A program made the translations under genes and the position numbers. A stretch of DNA of 64,000 bases. Origin: Bradyrhizobium sp. SRS-191. Lineage in GTDB: Bacteria; Pseudomonadota; Alphaproteobacteria; Rhizobiales; Xanthobacteraceae. The stretch's first letter is position 1. Every line of letters starts with the position of its first letter. Below the pieces are notes generated by a model, which was not told the DNA's origin, searched no databases, and worked only from the letters and a program-made list of their open reading frames with translations. The stretch is taken from contig NZ_JANBVS010000001.1 in assembly GCF_024586915.1 (NCBI RefSeq), forward strand, positions 186,001 through 250,000, written 5' to 3'. This document shows positions 52,966-62,197 of this stretch, piece after piece.

Positions 52966-53964
52966 TTACAAGACGTCCTGATTGATCACGTTCTGCCGAA
53001 TCGGATCGCCATCCAGCACGCTTAGAATGTTGCGCGCGGTCTGCTCGCTCATGCGGTCGACGGCCTCGCGGGTGACGCCGGCGACGTGCGGGGCCATGAT
53101 GACGTTGGGCAGCGCATGCAGCGCGTGGCCGACCGGCGGCGGCTCCTGCTCGAACACGTCGAGGCCGGCACCGGCCAGCCGTCCGGACGACAGCGCCTCG
53201 TAGAGCGCCGCCTCGTCGATCAGGCCGCCGCGTGCGGTGTTGATCAGGTAAGCGGTCGGCTTCATCAGTCTGAGACGTGCTGCGTTGAACATCCCGATGG
53301 TCTCCGGCGATTTCGGGCAGTGGATGCTGACGAAATCGGCGCGCGGGAGCGCGGCGTCGAGATCGGCGACCGGCTCGCAGCCGGCGGCTGAGATGTCGGC
53401 GGCGGGCTTGTAGGGGTCGTAGACCAGGACCTGCATCTCCATCGCCAGGCAGCGCTTGGCGGTGCGGGTGCCAATGCGGCCGAAGCCGATGATCAGCACG
53501 GTCTTGCCATAGAGGTCGAACGGCAGCACGCCGAGCCGCGTGGCCCAGGTGCCGTCCCTGACCATCGCATGCATCTCGCTGGCGCGCTTGGCGAGCGTCA
53601 GCATCATGAACAGCGCCTGCTCGGCCACCGAGGGCGAGTTCGCGGTGCCCGCGACCATCAGCGGCACCTTGTGCTTGGACAATGCGGGCACATCGACCGC
53701 GTCGAAGCCGACGCCGATTCGGGTCACGACCTTCATGTCGCCGGCGGCGATCAGCTCGGGCTCGCCGAAGCGCGTGGCGCCGAGCGCTACGCCATGCACC
53801 GGCGCATGCGAGGTGAGCAGCGCAGAGAAATCCGCCGCAGAGATCATGTTGGGGAATTCGATCATCTCGACATCGTCGCGCGCCGCGAGCAGCGCGCGGC
53901 CCTTGGCCGAGAAGGATTCCGTGACGAGGATCTTGTTCTTGTTGCTTGCCGTCCTGGTGGTCAT
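52966..53964 (-). CDS. D-isomer-specific 2-hydroxyacid dehydrogenase
   Basis: The 332-residue product is of the PGDH/phosphonate dehydrogenase type. TRIGVGFDAVDVPALSKHKV is in the catalytic domain, the NAD site reads VLIIGFGRIGTRTAKRCLAM at about 152-171, then ADFVSIHCPKSPETIG and NTARGGLIDEAALYEAL with the catalytic Arg, and APHVAGVTREA with the catalytic His. The ATG at 53964 (MTTRTASN) is followed after ten residues by the first strand. It is the last gene of the ABC importer run, 28 bases after malK-like, so its substrate probably derives from the imported compound. Confidence 0.88.
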   Translation of the reverse strand: MTTRTASNKNKILVTESFSAKGRALLAARDDVEMIEFPNMISAADFSALLTSHAPVHGVALGATRFGEPELIAAGDMKVVTRIGVGFDAVDVPALSKHKVPLMVAGTANSPSVAEQALFMMLTLAKRASEMHAMVRDGTWATRLGVLPFDLYGKTVLIIGFGRIGTRTAKRCLAMEMQVLVYDPYKPAADISAAGCEPVADLDAALPRADFVSIHCPKSPETIGMFNAARLRLMKPTAYLINTARGGLIDEAALYEALSSGRLAGAGLDVFEQEPPPVGHALHALPNVIMAPHVAGVTREAVDRMSEQTARNILSVLDGDPIRQNVINQDVL

Positions 53965-53992
53965 GTCCTGCCCTTGAAGCTTCTTTTGCTCG

Positions 53993-55093
53993 TCAGATGA
54001 CGAGGCCTGAAGCCTCATTTAACAGGTGCATGTTGTTGAGGTCCATTGCCATGCGCAGGGGGCTGCCATCCCGCGCGCCGGCATTGGGGCTGACGCGCCC
54101 GCATACCGGCGTCTCGTTCAGGCTGAAGTAGACCAGGGTCTCCATGCCCATCGGCTCGGTGACATCCAGCATCGCCTCGAACGGCTCGATGCCGGGCTCC
54201 GCATGCGGCCGGGTTTCGGTGATGTGCTCCGGCCGGATGCCGAGCAGCAGCCGGTCATTCCGCGACACGGATTGATAGCGCGCGGCGCGCGCCGGCGGCA
54301 GCGGAAAGCTGATGCGGTCGGTGAGGCGGATGTACAGCCGGCCGTTGGCTTCTTCCAGCCGGCACGGCACGAAGTTCATCGCCGGCGAGCCGATGAAGCC
54401 GGCAACGAAGCGCGTCGCCGGATTGTGGTACAGCTCGGTCGGCGTGCCGATCTGCTCGATGCGGCCCTTGTTCATGACGACGACGCGGTCGGCCAAGGTC
54501 ATCGCCTCGACCTGGTCATGGGTGACGTAGACCGTCGTGGTGCGGACCTTCTGGTGCACCTTCTTGATCTCGATGCGCATCTGCACCCGCAGCTTGGCGT
54601 CGAGGTTCGACAGCGGCTCGTCGAACAGGAACACCTTGGGATTGCGCACGATGGCGCGGCCCATCGCGACGCGCTGGCGCTGGCCGCCGGAGAGCTGCTT
54701 CGGCTTGCGGTCGACGAGGTCGGCGATGTCGAGCATGCGCGCTGCCTCCGCGACGCGGCTCTTGATCTCGGCCTTCGGGTAGTGCTTCAGGCGCAGCCCG
54801 AACGACATGTTCTCCGCCACCGTCATGTGCGGATACAGTGCGTAGTTCTGGAACACCATCGCGATGTCGCGGTCCTTGGGCGGCACGTCGTTGACGACGT
54901 CGCCGCCGATCGAGATGTCGCCGTCGGAGATATCCTCGAGCCCCGCGATCATTCGCAACGTCGTCGACTTGCCGCAGCCGGAGGGGCCGACCAGCACGAC
55001 GAACTCATGGTCGGCAATGTCGAGATCGATGCCGCGGACGGCCTCGACGTCGTCGTAACGCTTCACGACTTTGCGCAAGCTCACTTCAGCCAT
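53993..55093 (-). CDS. Carbohydrate ABC transporter ATPase (MalK/UgpC type)
   Basis: The 366-residue product has Walker [17 protein letters not shown] at about 37-52, Q-loop region [18 protein letters not shown], signature [17 protein letters not shown], Walker [17 protein letters not shown], and the His switch VTHDQ. The C-terminal 130 residues form the TOBE/MalK-type regulatory domain. Such ATPases drive sugar, polyol or glycerol-phosphate import. The start is the ATG at 55093, 19 bases after the permease stop. The whole importer is encoded together. Confidence 0.95.
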   Translation of the reverse strand: MAEVSLRKVVKRYDDVEAVRGIDLDIADHEFVVLVGPSGCGKSTTLRMIAGLEDISDGDISIGGDVVNDVPPKDRDIAMVFQNYALYPHMTVAENMSFGLRLKHYPKAEIKSRVAEAARMLDIADLVDRKPKQLSGGQRQRVAMGRAIVRNPKVFLFDEPLSNLDAKLRVQMRIEIKKVHQKVRTTTVYVTHDQVEAMTLADRVVVMNKGRIEQIGTPTELYHNPATRFVAGFIGSPAMNFVPCRLEEANGRLYIRLTDRISFPLPPARAARYQSVSRNDRLLLGIRPEHITETRPHAEPGIEPFEAMLDVTEPMGMETLVYFSLNETPVCGRVSPNAGARDGSPLRMAMDLNNMHLLNEASGLVI

Positions 55094-55112
55094 GTCAGAT
55101 CAACCCCCGTCA

Positions 55113-56024
55113 TCAGCCTTTGGTCGCGCCGGCGGTCAGCCCGGCAATGTAGTAGTCCATCAGGAACGCGTAGATGATCAGCGGCGGCGCGGCGCCCAGC
55201 AGCGCGCCGGTCATGATCTGCCCCCAGTTGAAGACGTCGCCCTTGATCAGCGTGGTGACGATGCCGACCGGCAGCACCAACTGGTCGGCCGAGGTCGTGA
55301 ACACCAGCGGATACAGGAACTGCGCCCAGGAGACGGTGAAGGCGAAGATCGTCGCGGCGATCAGGCCGGGCAGGGCGACCGGAATGAAGATCCGCGTCAG
55401 CGTCTGCAGCCAGGAGGCGCCGTCGATGATCGCGGCCTCGTCGAGCTCCTTCGGGATCGAGGCGAAATAGCCGATCATGATCCAGGTGCAGAACGGCACC
55501 GTCAGGGTCGGATAGATGAACAGTAGCACGTACCAGCGGTTGATGAGCTGGATGCCGGTGACGTCGCCGATCAGCGCGAACATCTTGAACAGCGGGATGA
55601 ACAGCAGGCTGTCCGGAATCAGATAGGTCAGGAACACGCCGGTCGCGAGCGTCGCCGAGCCCCAGAACTTCATCCGCGACAGCGCAAAGGCGGCGGGAAT
55701 GCTGATCAGCATGGTGATGATCACGACGACGATCGAGACCATCGCGGAATTGAAGAAGAAGCGCAGGAACTGGTTCGACGTCAGCAGCCCGATGTAGTTC
55801 TCCAGGGTCGGATGGAACACCCACCATGGATTGGTCGCCGCCGAGATCTCGGCGCTGCCCTTCAGCGAGGTGATCAGCATATAGAGCGGCGGCACCAGCG
55901 AGAAGATCGCGAACAGCGTCAGGAAGAAATACGACCAGCGCAGCGCCCAGGCGCGGTCGCGGCTCATCGAGCCGTATTTGACATTGCGGGTCGGGCCGGC
56001 CTTGTCGACGGTCATCGTGCTCAT
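55113..56024 (-). CDS. Carbohydrate ABC transporter permease (MalG type)
   Basis: The 303-residue product has six helices and the EAA loop ELDEAAIIDGASWLQTLTRI at about 205-224, as in MalG-type inner-membrane permeases. It starts MSTMTVDKAGPTRN with a long polar N-terminus before the first helix (about 30-50). The start codon overlaps the stop of the MalF-type gene by one base (TGATG), so the two permeases are translationally coupled. Confidence 0.95.
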   Translation of the reverse strand: MSTMTVDKAGPTRNVKYGSMSRDRAWALRWSYFFLTLFAIFSLVPPLYMLITSLKGSAEISAATNPWWVFHPTLENYIGLLTSNQFLRFFFNSAMVSIVVVIITMLISIPAAFALSRMKFWGSATLATGVFLTYLIPDSLLFIPLFKMFALIGDVTGIQLINRWYVLLFIYPTLTVPFCTWIMIGYFASIPKELDEAAIIDGASWLQTLTRIFIPVALPGLIAATIFAFTVSWAQFLYPLVFTTSADQLVLPVGIVTTLIKGDVFNWGQIMTGALLGAAPPLIIYAFLMDYYIAGLTAGATKG

Positions 56025-56962
56025 CAGGATTCGTTGCCCCGCTTGTTGACGTCGCGCAGGATGAAGATGGCGGCGACCGCCAGGATCGGCACCATGAACA
56101 GCGAGACGCTGGCGCCGAGCGGAATGTCGCTGCCCTCGATGCCGACGCGGAACGCCCAGGTCGCGAAGATGTGCGTCTTGTCGAGGGGACCACCGGCGGT
56201 GAGGATGCGGACGATGTCGAAATTGGCGAAGGTGACGATCAGCGAGAACAGCGTGGTGATGGCGATGATGTTGCGCATCATCGGCAAGGTCACGTACCAG
56301 ATCCGCTGCCACCAGTTCGCGCCGTCGATCGCGGCGGCTTCATAGAGCTGGTCGGGCACCGATTTCAGCGACGCCAGGTACATGATCATGAAGAACGGCG
56401 CGCCGTACCAGACGTTGACCAGGATGACGGAGAACCGCGCCCAGGCGGCATCTCCCGTCCACGGGATCGGGCCGATGCCGAAGAAGGCCAGCGTGTAGTT
56501 GAAGGCGCTGTAGGACGGGTCGAACAGCCACAGCCAGGCCAAGGTGCTCATCGCCGGCGGGATCACCCAGGGCACCAGCAGCATGCCGCGCCATTTGCGC
56601 TGGCCCTTGGCCGGGATGTTGTGGACGAAATGCGCGACGATGAAACCGATCAGCGCCTTGAACACCACCGCCGTCACCGCAAAGATGCAGGACTGTTTGA
56701 CGACCAGCCAGAACGTGTCGCGCTTGAACAGGAACTCGAAATTGCCGAAGCCGACGAAGCGCTGCATCGACTTGTTCAATGTCGCCAGGTGCACCGAATA
56801 GAGCGCGGGATAGACCACCAGCAGCGCGATCAGCAGGATCAGCGGCAAAGTCAGCAGGAAGGCTGTGGTCGATTTTCGCTTCAGCGCATTGCGCAGGCCT
56901 CTGCGGCGGACGGCCCTGCGCGGGCGGGCAATGGCGTCTTCGCCGATGGCGGCATCAACCAT
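56024..56962 (-). CDS. Carbohydrate ABC transporter permease (MalF type)
   Basis: The 312-residue product has six helices (first at about 35-58, LTLPLILLIALLVVYPALYS) and the EAA loop DQLYEAAAIDGANWWQRIWY at about 198-217. It is the first permease after the binding protein. A 10-base hairpin sits in the 134-base gap between it and the binding-protein gene. The ATG at 56962 (MVDAAIGEDA) is used; a later ATG is not obvious. Confidence 0.95.
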   Translation of the reverse strand: MVDAAIGEDAIARPRRAVRRRGLRNALKRKSTTAFLLTLPLILLIALLVVYPALYSVHLATLNKSMQRFVGFGNFEFLFKRDTFWLVVKQSCIFAVTAVVFKALIGFIVAHFVHNIPAKGQRKWRGMLLVPWVIPPAMSTLAWLWLFDPSYSAFNYTLAFFGIGPIPWTGDAAWARFSVILVNVWYGAPFFMIMYLASLKSVPDQLYEAAAIDGANWWQRIWYVTLPMMRNIIAITTLFSLIVTFANFDIVRILTAGGPLDKTHIFATWAFRVGIEGSDIPLGASVSLFMVPILAVAAIFILRDVNKRGNES

Positions 56963-57051
56963 GAGAGCAGGCTCCTCGTGGCGCTCCCGGCGGCGGGCCG
57001 GGCTTCACGTGACGGGCATAGGACCTTGGCGGGCAAACGATGCAGATGGCG

Positions 57052-57076
57052 GCGGCCCGCACGAGGCGGGCCGCCG
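57052..57076 (-). promoter_or_regulatory. Intercistronic hairpin between binding-protein and permease genes
   Basis: GGCGGCCCGC and GCGGGCCGCC form a perfect 10-base stem with a 5-base loop, 20 bases after the binding-protein stop. No T run follows. Such hairpins commonly protect the binding-protein message so that it is made in excess over the permeases. Confidence 0.6.
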
Positions 57077-57096
57077 TGATTGGCCGTCGCGGGTGC

Positions 57097-58437
57097 TCAG
57101 CTGCGCATGAAGCCTTCGCACTCGCCTTCGGCCCAGGCCAGCGTCGCTTCCATCTTCTCGCCTTGGGCGTAGCGCAGGCACATCTTGGTCATGGTCGCCT
57201 GTGCGTAGATCTGCTGCGCGATCTTGGGTGGAGCAGGCGAGGCCGCGATCGAGAGCGTCTGGTGATTGTAGGGATTGGGATAGTGATAGAGGGTGCCCTT
57301 CGGCGGCCCCTGTTCCTGCCAGATCTTGAGCGTGGTCAGCTTCTCATAGGCGGGCAGATCGTAGCCGCCGCTCGCCGCCACCATCTTCTCGATCGAGGCC
57401 GGCTTCGACAGGTGCACGATCAGGCTCTTCGCCGCTTCCTTGTTCTTCGAGAACGACCAGATGCTCCAGAAGTACGGCAGGAACGGCGCGTAGCGGCCCT
57501 TGGGACCGACGGGGAAGCCGTGCGTCCAGCACTGCTCGGCGATCTGCGGCGCGTCGCGCTTGGCCACCGCCCAGGCGCTCGGCGGGTTCATGATCATCGC
57601 GCCCTTGCCCGACACCAGCCATTTGTTGTTGGAGGCGTCGTCCCAGGAGGCGACATCGGGCGGCAGCGCCGCGATCAGCCGCTTGTAGAATTCCAGCGCC
57701 TGGCGCACGGCATCGGTCTTCACCGTCACGTCGCCCTTGGCGTTGACGAGCTCCGCGCCGAACGCCTGGAAGAACGCGCCGGCGGAATCGACGCTGTCGG
57801 TGGTCTCACCGAGACCGATGCCGAAGGGCACGCCGGCCTTCTGGCAGGCTTCCGCCGCCTTCAGGAACGTCTCCGTGGTCCAGCTGTCCGCCTTCGGCGG
57901 GCCGCCGGCCGGATAGAGCTGCTGCACGTCGATGCCGGCGTGCTTTTTCATCAAGTCGATGCGGGTGCAGGGCCCCTTGATCTGGCTGCCGACGCAGGAG
58001 GGCACCGCGAGCCATTTGCCGCCGGACTGACCGAGATATTTGACGGTGCCGTTGACCTCGCCGTTCTCCTGGATGATCGGCCCCATGATGTCGTTGACCG
58101 GCTCGAGCAGCTCGGCATGGGCGTGCGGCCACCAGGTCGGCATCGCGATGAGATCGTGTCCGGACTTCGCTGCACCTTCGGCCGCGATCGTCAGCTCGAT
58201 CTTCTTGCCCTGGCTGGTGATGTAGTCGATCTGGACCTCGACCTTCTCCTTGGCAGCCCATTCATTGACGAGATCGGTCGAGGCCTGGTTGGCGCCGGGA
58301 ACCCAGTGGTCCCAGAAACCCATCGACAGCTTGCCGGCGGCATAGGCGCCGCGCACATAGGGCGCGGTGATCATGACCGCCGAGGTGGCAGCGGTCGCAG
58401 CAACGAATTGTCGGCGGTTCAGCTTCCTCCGTGACAT
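57097..58437 (-). CDS. Family 1 extracellular solute-binding protein, Tat-type signal
   Basis: The 446-residue product begins MSRRKLNRRQFVAATAATSA, with the twin-arginine pattern RRQF and a weakly hydrophobic core, then a likely Ala-x-Ala cleavage near AYA. The mature part shows LSMGFWDHWVPGANQASTDL and later GKGAMIMNPPSAWAV, typical of MalE/UgpB-like sugar-binding proteins. It should deliver the substrate to the permeases downstream. The ATG at 58437 places the twin Arg at residues 8-9; the frame extending to 58509 is rejected. Substrate is unknown. Confidence 0.92.
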   Translation of the reverse strand: MSRRKLNRRQFVAATAATSAVMITAPYVRGAYAAGKLSMGFWDHWVPGANQASTDLVNEWAAKEKVEVQIDYITSQGKKIELTIAAEGAAKSGHDLIAMPTWWPHAHAELLEPVNDIMGPIIQENGEVNGTVKYLGQSGGKWLAVPSCVGSQIKGPCTRIDLMKKHAGIDVQQLYPAGGPPKADSWTTETFLKAAEACQKAGVPFGIGLGETTDSVDSAGAFFQAFGAELVNAKGDVTVKTDAVRQALEFYKRLIAALPPDVASWDDASNNKWLVSGKGAMIMNPPSAWAVAKRDAPQIAEQCWTHGFPVGPKGRYAPFLPYFWSIWSFSKNKEAAKSLIVHLSKPASIEKMVAASGGYDLPAYEKLTTLKIWQEQGPPKGTLYHYPNPYNHQTLSIAASPAPPKIAQQIYAQATMTKMCLRYAQGEKMEATLAWAEGECEGFMRS

Positions 58438-58823
58438 GGCGTTCCCTCCCTGGTGAGCCAAGCATTCGGTTGACCGCGAATCCTGTTTGTTAGTTGTGCG
58501 TCGCGTCATGCGCGCTTGGATTTCGCTTGGGTGTAATCAGAGCAGAATTGCGCGCGGCTGTCGAGAAAGCAGGTGAGGCGAAACTTGGAACTAATGGCGT
58601 GCACAATTCGTCGCAGGCTCGCCGCCGATTGCATTGCAACGATAGGCGCTGCAATGCAAAGCGAGCGCGACCGGAGAACGAGCGTGCGCTGTGTTGAGTG
58701 TGCTGCGTCGTGCGACAGATGGACTTGCGCGCTGCGGCAACGCTAGAATTTCAGCCGACTCAGAGATGATCGTGCCGGCTTCGCCGCAGCGGTCTTTGTT
58801 GTCCGGGCGAGAGGGGTGAGCTG
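58438..58823. other. Divergent upstream region with an inverted repeat
   Basis: This 386-base stretch separates the ABC importer operon from the LTxxQ-motif gene. It contains an inverted repeat at 58629-58659 and no ORF with normal codon bias. Promoters for both directions must lie here, but I cannot name their boxes with confidence. Confidence 0.5.
58629..58659. promoter_or_regulatory. Perfect 10-base inverted repeat, candidate operator
   Basis: TTGCATTGCA and TGCAATGCAA flank 11 bases. Each arm also contains two TGCA/TTGCA half units. It lies about 190 bases before the importer binding-protein gene and about 165 bases before the divergent gene. No regulator gene is adjacent to the importer. 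Confidence 0.4.
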
Positions 58824-59561
58824 ATGACGATCGGCCGATGGGGAATGCGGATGCGCCGTCGTCTCTGCAGCGCAGCAGCCGTGCTGTTGATGCTCTGTGT
58901 GGCGACCGCGCTGCCGCGTCAGGTTGCCGCGCAGGGACTGTTCAAGGGCGTCGAGCAGGGCGCCCGCGAAGGCAACAAGGCGGCGGGCCCGGTCGGCGGC
59001 GTGCTGGGCGGCGCGATCGGCGGCGTCGTCGGCGTGGTCACGGGCGTCACCGGCGTGCTGACGGGGAACGACGGCCAGCCGAGTGCGCAGCCCACACCGG
59101 CGGCGCCCGCTTCAGAGGGCAAGAAGGCGAAGTCAGCCAAGACGGCGAAAGCCAGCAAGGTCGCGAAGGCCGCGCCGATGCTGACACAGCCGGGCGTTCC
59201 CGAGCTCACGGCCGAGCAGATCGTCGCCAACAGCGACGCCAATGTCGAGCGCCTGAAGGCCGGACTGAACCTCACGGAGGAGCAGGCCAAGAGCTGGGGC
59301 CCGTTCGCCGACGCGATGCACGCCCTCGGCCGCAACGGCGCCGACCGCCTCAACCTGCGCATCGCCCGCGCCAAGCGCGATCCGCCCGACGACATCGTCG
59401 AGCAGATGCGCAACGAGGCCCAGTTCCTGGTCGACCGCGCCGCCGACCAGCGCGCCGTCGCCGACGCCTCGGAGCCGCTGTTCACCAGCCTCGACGACAA
59501 GCAGAAACAGATCTTCATCGACGAGATGGTGCGCCTCAGTCGCGAGCGCGGACTGGACTAG
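58824..59561 (+). CDS. Periplasmic LTxxQ-motif (Spy/CpxP-like) protein
   Basis: The 245-residue product has an N-terminal signal region (CSAAAVLLMLCVATALPRQVAA), a Gly-rich hydrophobic stretch (VGGVLGGAIGGVVGVVTGVT, about 55-74), a Lys/Ala linker, and then an all-helical domain from about 130. In that domain LKAGLNLTEEQAKSWGPF and LFTSLDDKQKQIFIDEM are the paired LTxxQ-type motifs of Spy and CpxP-like envelope chaperones. The Gly-rich part could insert into or lie on the membrane. The ATG at 58824 follows GAGAGGGGTGAGC. Confidence 0.75.
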   Translation: MTIGRWGMRMRRRLCSAAAVLLMLCVATALPRQVAAQGLFKGVEQGAREGNKAAGPVGGVLGGAIGGVVGVVTGVTGVLTGNDGQPSAQPTPAAPASEGKKAKSAKTAKASKVAKAAPMLTQPGVPELTAEQIVANSDANVERLKAGLNLTEEQAKSWGPFADAMHALGRNGADRLNLRIARAKRDPPDDIVEQMRNEAQFLVDRAADQRAVADASEPLFTSLDDKQKQIFIDEMVRLSRERGLD

Positions 59562-59920
59562 TGCGACGGAGCTGGGGTCGTCGCAGCTGCACTCGTCGGC
59601 GGCAGCGGTCTGCGGAATGCCGTGACGCATCACCACCGCGGCCGCGCCGGATCGACGGTACAGTAATACTACGAAAATGACGATTGGTCGCGTTGACGGC
59701 GTGCACGCTGACCGGGCATGAGCGGGGACGGTGCGCACATCGTGGCGGCGACCATCGCTGCTTTTGCAACCGACTCGCCATGCATTTTGACGTACATTGC
59801 AATTGTATTACATGGAGAGCTGGAGTCGGCCGGGCGGCCTGCGCAGGGCGCCGGATCGCAGCCGCGATCGGCGGTCGATGATCAGCAGGCCGTTCGGCTC
59901 GATGTCTTGGAGGATTCTTT
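59562..59920. other. Gene-free stretch before the sulfotransferase-like gene
   Basis: The 359 bases carry no supported ORF. An AT-richer patch at about 59780-59815 (TTTTGACGTACATTGCAATT) may hold the promoter of the next gene; the -35-like TTGACG is there, but a matching -10 at normal spacing is not clear. Confidence 0.4.
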
Positions 59921-61237
59921 TTGTCGAGAGTGCGATTGCGCCGATGGATCGAGAGCCGGTTGGGCATTGGCACCGCCAGCACCGAAAGCCGCCTCGATGC
60001 GGATGTGAAACGCTCCGTCGATGCGCTGCAAGCGGAATTGATCGCCGCGAAGGACGAGTCCGAGCGGTACCGGCGCATCACCGAAGAGAGGGGCGTGATC
60101 ATGGGTCGCCTGCGCGACGAGCGCGACGGCTACAGGCTGGAATGGGAGGCCGTGTCCGCCGAGCTTCGCCGGCTGACGCGCCAGCGTCCGGCCGTGATCT
60201 CGGACAATGGAGCGGTACGGCCATCAGGCAACGGCCACGACGCGACCGCTTTGCGGAATTCTCCGCCTTCGACCTTGCGGGTATTGTGCGTCGGCACCGG
60301 CCGGGACGGCACGACATCGCTCACACGGATGATGCAGGAGGTGTTCGACAACCAGGGCAACGGCGACAGGGCCGTTCACGAATGGGCGTCGAGCGAGCTC
60401 AACGGGCTGTTCTGCGAGCTCAAGGAAACCAACGATCCCCGCTTTGCGGATCAGATTCGTCAAATGATCCTCGATTGTCCTCATGCGTGCGTCGTCGGCA
60501 ACGGATATGCGGCTGTGCTGCCGATCATCGCCGAACTCCTCGGCGATCAGGTGACGCTGGTGCATCTGCGCCGGCGCGACCGGGCGGCATGCATCGCGAG
60601 CCTGGTCGAGAATGCGGAGCTGTCGCCGCAGAACCACGTCTATTACGCCGACTCGCCAGCTGCGCTGCGCAAGCGTCCGACCGCCTTCCACTTCGGAGAG
60701 ATGTCGAGGCAGCAATGGATGGGGCTGTCGCCGGCCGACAAGTTCGGCTGGTACTACGACAAGACCCACGCCTTGATCGAACGATACAAGAGCCTGTTCC
60801 CGAACACGCTCTCGGTCGACACGGAGGACCTCAACGCGGACAGCGTGCGCCTTGCGCTGGCGCATGCCGCCGGCAGCACTGAGGCGCCGCGGCCGTTCCA
60901 CGTCAACCGCTTCGTCGATCTGCGCCACGTTCCGGCCGATCGCCGCAGCTTCGTGCAGCGGCTGCTCGGCCAGCTCGATGTTCAGAAGCTCGCCTATGAC
61001 GACCTGTACGGACTGCGGCAGGTCCTCAACGAGATGATCTATCATCTGGCGCATTTTCCCGATGCGGCGCCGGGCGCGGTGGATGAGCTGCGTTGGACGC
61101 TGACCGAGATGCACGATCTTCTCGAGCGCCGCATCCGCGACGTTCGCGAACTGATGGAGCGTGTGGGCGTGACGCCCGAGCAACCGAACGGTCACGATGC
61201 GCCGCAGGCGATCAACGGCGCGCACGTCAGCCACTGA
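59921..61237 (+). CDS. Sulfotransferase-like protein with N-terminal coiled coil
   Basis: The 438-residue product has a predicted helical, charged N-terminus (about 25-90, DADVKRSVDALQAELIAAKD), then a P-loop-like segment LRVLCVGTGRDGTTSLTRMM at about 118-137 that matches the PAPS 5'-phosphosulfate loop. VTLVHLRRRDRAACIASLVE at about 212-231 stands where the 3'-phosphate-binding Arg/Ser are expected. It probably transfers sulfate to a cell-surface or secreted acceptor. The start is a TTG at 59921 with GGAGG seven bases upstream; no ATG fits better. Confidence 0.72.
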   Translation: MSRVRLRRWIESRLGIGTASTESRLDADVKRSVDALQAELIAAKDESERYRRITEERGVIMGRLRDERDGYRLEWEAVSAELRRLTRQRPAVISDNGAVRPSGNGHDATALRNSPPSTLRVLCVGTGRDGTTSLTRMMQEVFDNQGNGDRAVHEWASSELNGLFCELKETNDPRFADQIRQMILDCPHACVVGNGYAAVLPIIAELLGDQVTLVHLRRRDRAACIASLVENAELSPQNHVYYADSPAALRKRPTAFHFGEMSRQQWMGLSPADKFGWYYDKTHALIERYKSLFPNTLSVDTEDLNADSVRLALAHAAGSTEAPRPFHVNRFVDLRHVPADRRSFVQRLLGQLDVQKLAYDDLYGLRQVLNEMIYHLAHFPDAAPGAVDELRWTLTEMHDLLERRIRDVRELMERVGVTPEQPNGHDAPQAINGAHVSH

Positions 61238-61488
61238 TCGGCGCGTACTCCCTGCGGGCAGGCTCCACGTCTCAGCGGCCGGATGTCTTAGCCTCCAGCG
61301 CTTGGCAGCACCGACCGGTGGACCGCCGGGCGAACCGACGGCTTGCAGTTTGCTGCCGAAGACGGGAAGGGCGGGCCAGGCCCGACGATGATGAGAACGA
61401 TGGCTACGCGCGGGCATTCTGATGCGCGGGCGTCCAAACGCCATTCCGTCCCGCTAAGACATAGCACTTGCACGATGCGCGAGACGCA

Positions 61489-62112
61489 TCACGTCAGTGC
61501 GCTGGCGCGGTACTTCGGAGCCAAGAGCGCCGCCAGTTCGGCCCTTGCATCAGCCAGCGGGATCGCATCCTGTCGCGCCTTGGCCATCGCCATCGCTCCG
61601 GAATAGGCGGCGATGACCAGCGTTGCGAGACTGTCCGGATGCAGCTCGCGGGCGCGGCCGGCGAGCAGGTCGGCATAGAATTTCGCCCGCAGCGCCTCGT
61701 GCCAGGCCGTGAAGATGGCGTCGAGCGCGCGGCGCATATCCTGATCATGCGCCGAGATCTCCATCGCCATGTTGTTCAGCGGACAGCCGGACACCGCGCG
61801 CCTGGTGGTCAGCTCGGCGATGATGGTGGCAAAGATGGCGTCGATGGCCGAGGGCGCGTCGACATGGGCGTCGAGCGCCGCGATCCATGTCTGCGCGACC
61901 GCCTGCGCCACGCGATCCCTGATCACCGCAAGACCCAGCGCGCGCTTGGCCGGGAAGTGATGCGCCATCGCGCCGCCCGACACCGCAGCCTTGTCCCGGA
62001 TCTCCAGCATTCCCGTGGCGAGATAGCCGTGGCGGGTGAAGGACTCATAGGCGGTGTCGATGATGCGGTTGCGGACGCCGTCCGGATCGTTGGTTCGCTT
62101 CGGTGCCTTCAT
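61489..62112 (-). CDS. TetR family transcriptional repressor
   Basis: The 207-residue product has an N-terminal HTH at about 14-60 (RNRIIDTAYESFTRHGYLAT, then ISGGAMAHHFPAKRAL-like recognition segment reading VSGGAMAHHFPAKRALGLAV) and a C-terminal helical ligand domain with AVSGCPLNNMAMEIS. It resembles the AcrR/YcdC-type and LfrR-type regulators. It is divergent from the NIPSNAP gene, with a 42-base palindrome between, so it probably represses both. The ATG at 62112 is used; an ATG at 62127 is the alternative. Confidence 0.88.
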   Translation of the reverse strand: MKAPKRTNDPDGVRNRIIDTAYESFTRHGYLATGMLEIRDKAAVSGGAMAHHFPAKRALGLAVIRDRVAQAVAQTWIAALDAHVDAPSAIDAIFATIIAELTTRRAVSGCPLNNMAMEISAHDQDMRRALDAIFTAWHEALRAKFYADLLAGRARELHPDSLATLVIAAYSGAMAMAKARQDAIPLADARAELAALLAPKYRASALT

Positions 62113-62142
62113 CTCGCCCGCCACCATAGCGGCTTGACAAAA

Positions 62143-62184
62143 CAGGTCAATCATCCTGTTGTGTAAAACAGGACGATTGACCTG
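62143..62184. promoter_or_regulatory. 42-base palindromic operator of the TetR/NIPSNAP pair
   Basis: CAGGTCAATCATCCTGTT and AACAGGACGATTGACCTG are inverted copies with one mismatch around a 6-base centre. Each arm also carries a shorter dyad (ACAGG / CCTGT). A TTGACA at 62134-62139 just outside could be the -35 of the plus-strand gene. Confidence 0.75.
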
Positions 62185-62197
62185 TCGGAAGGTGACC

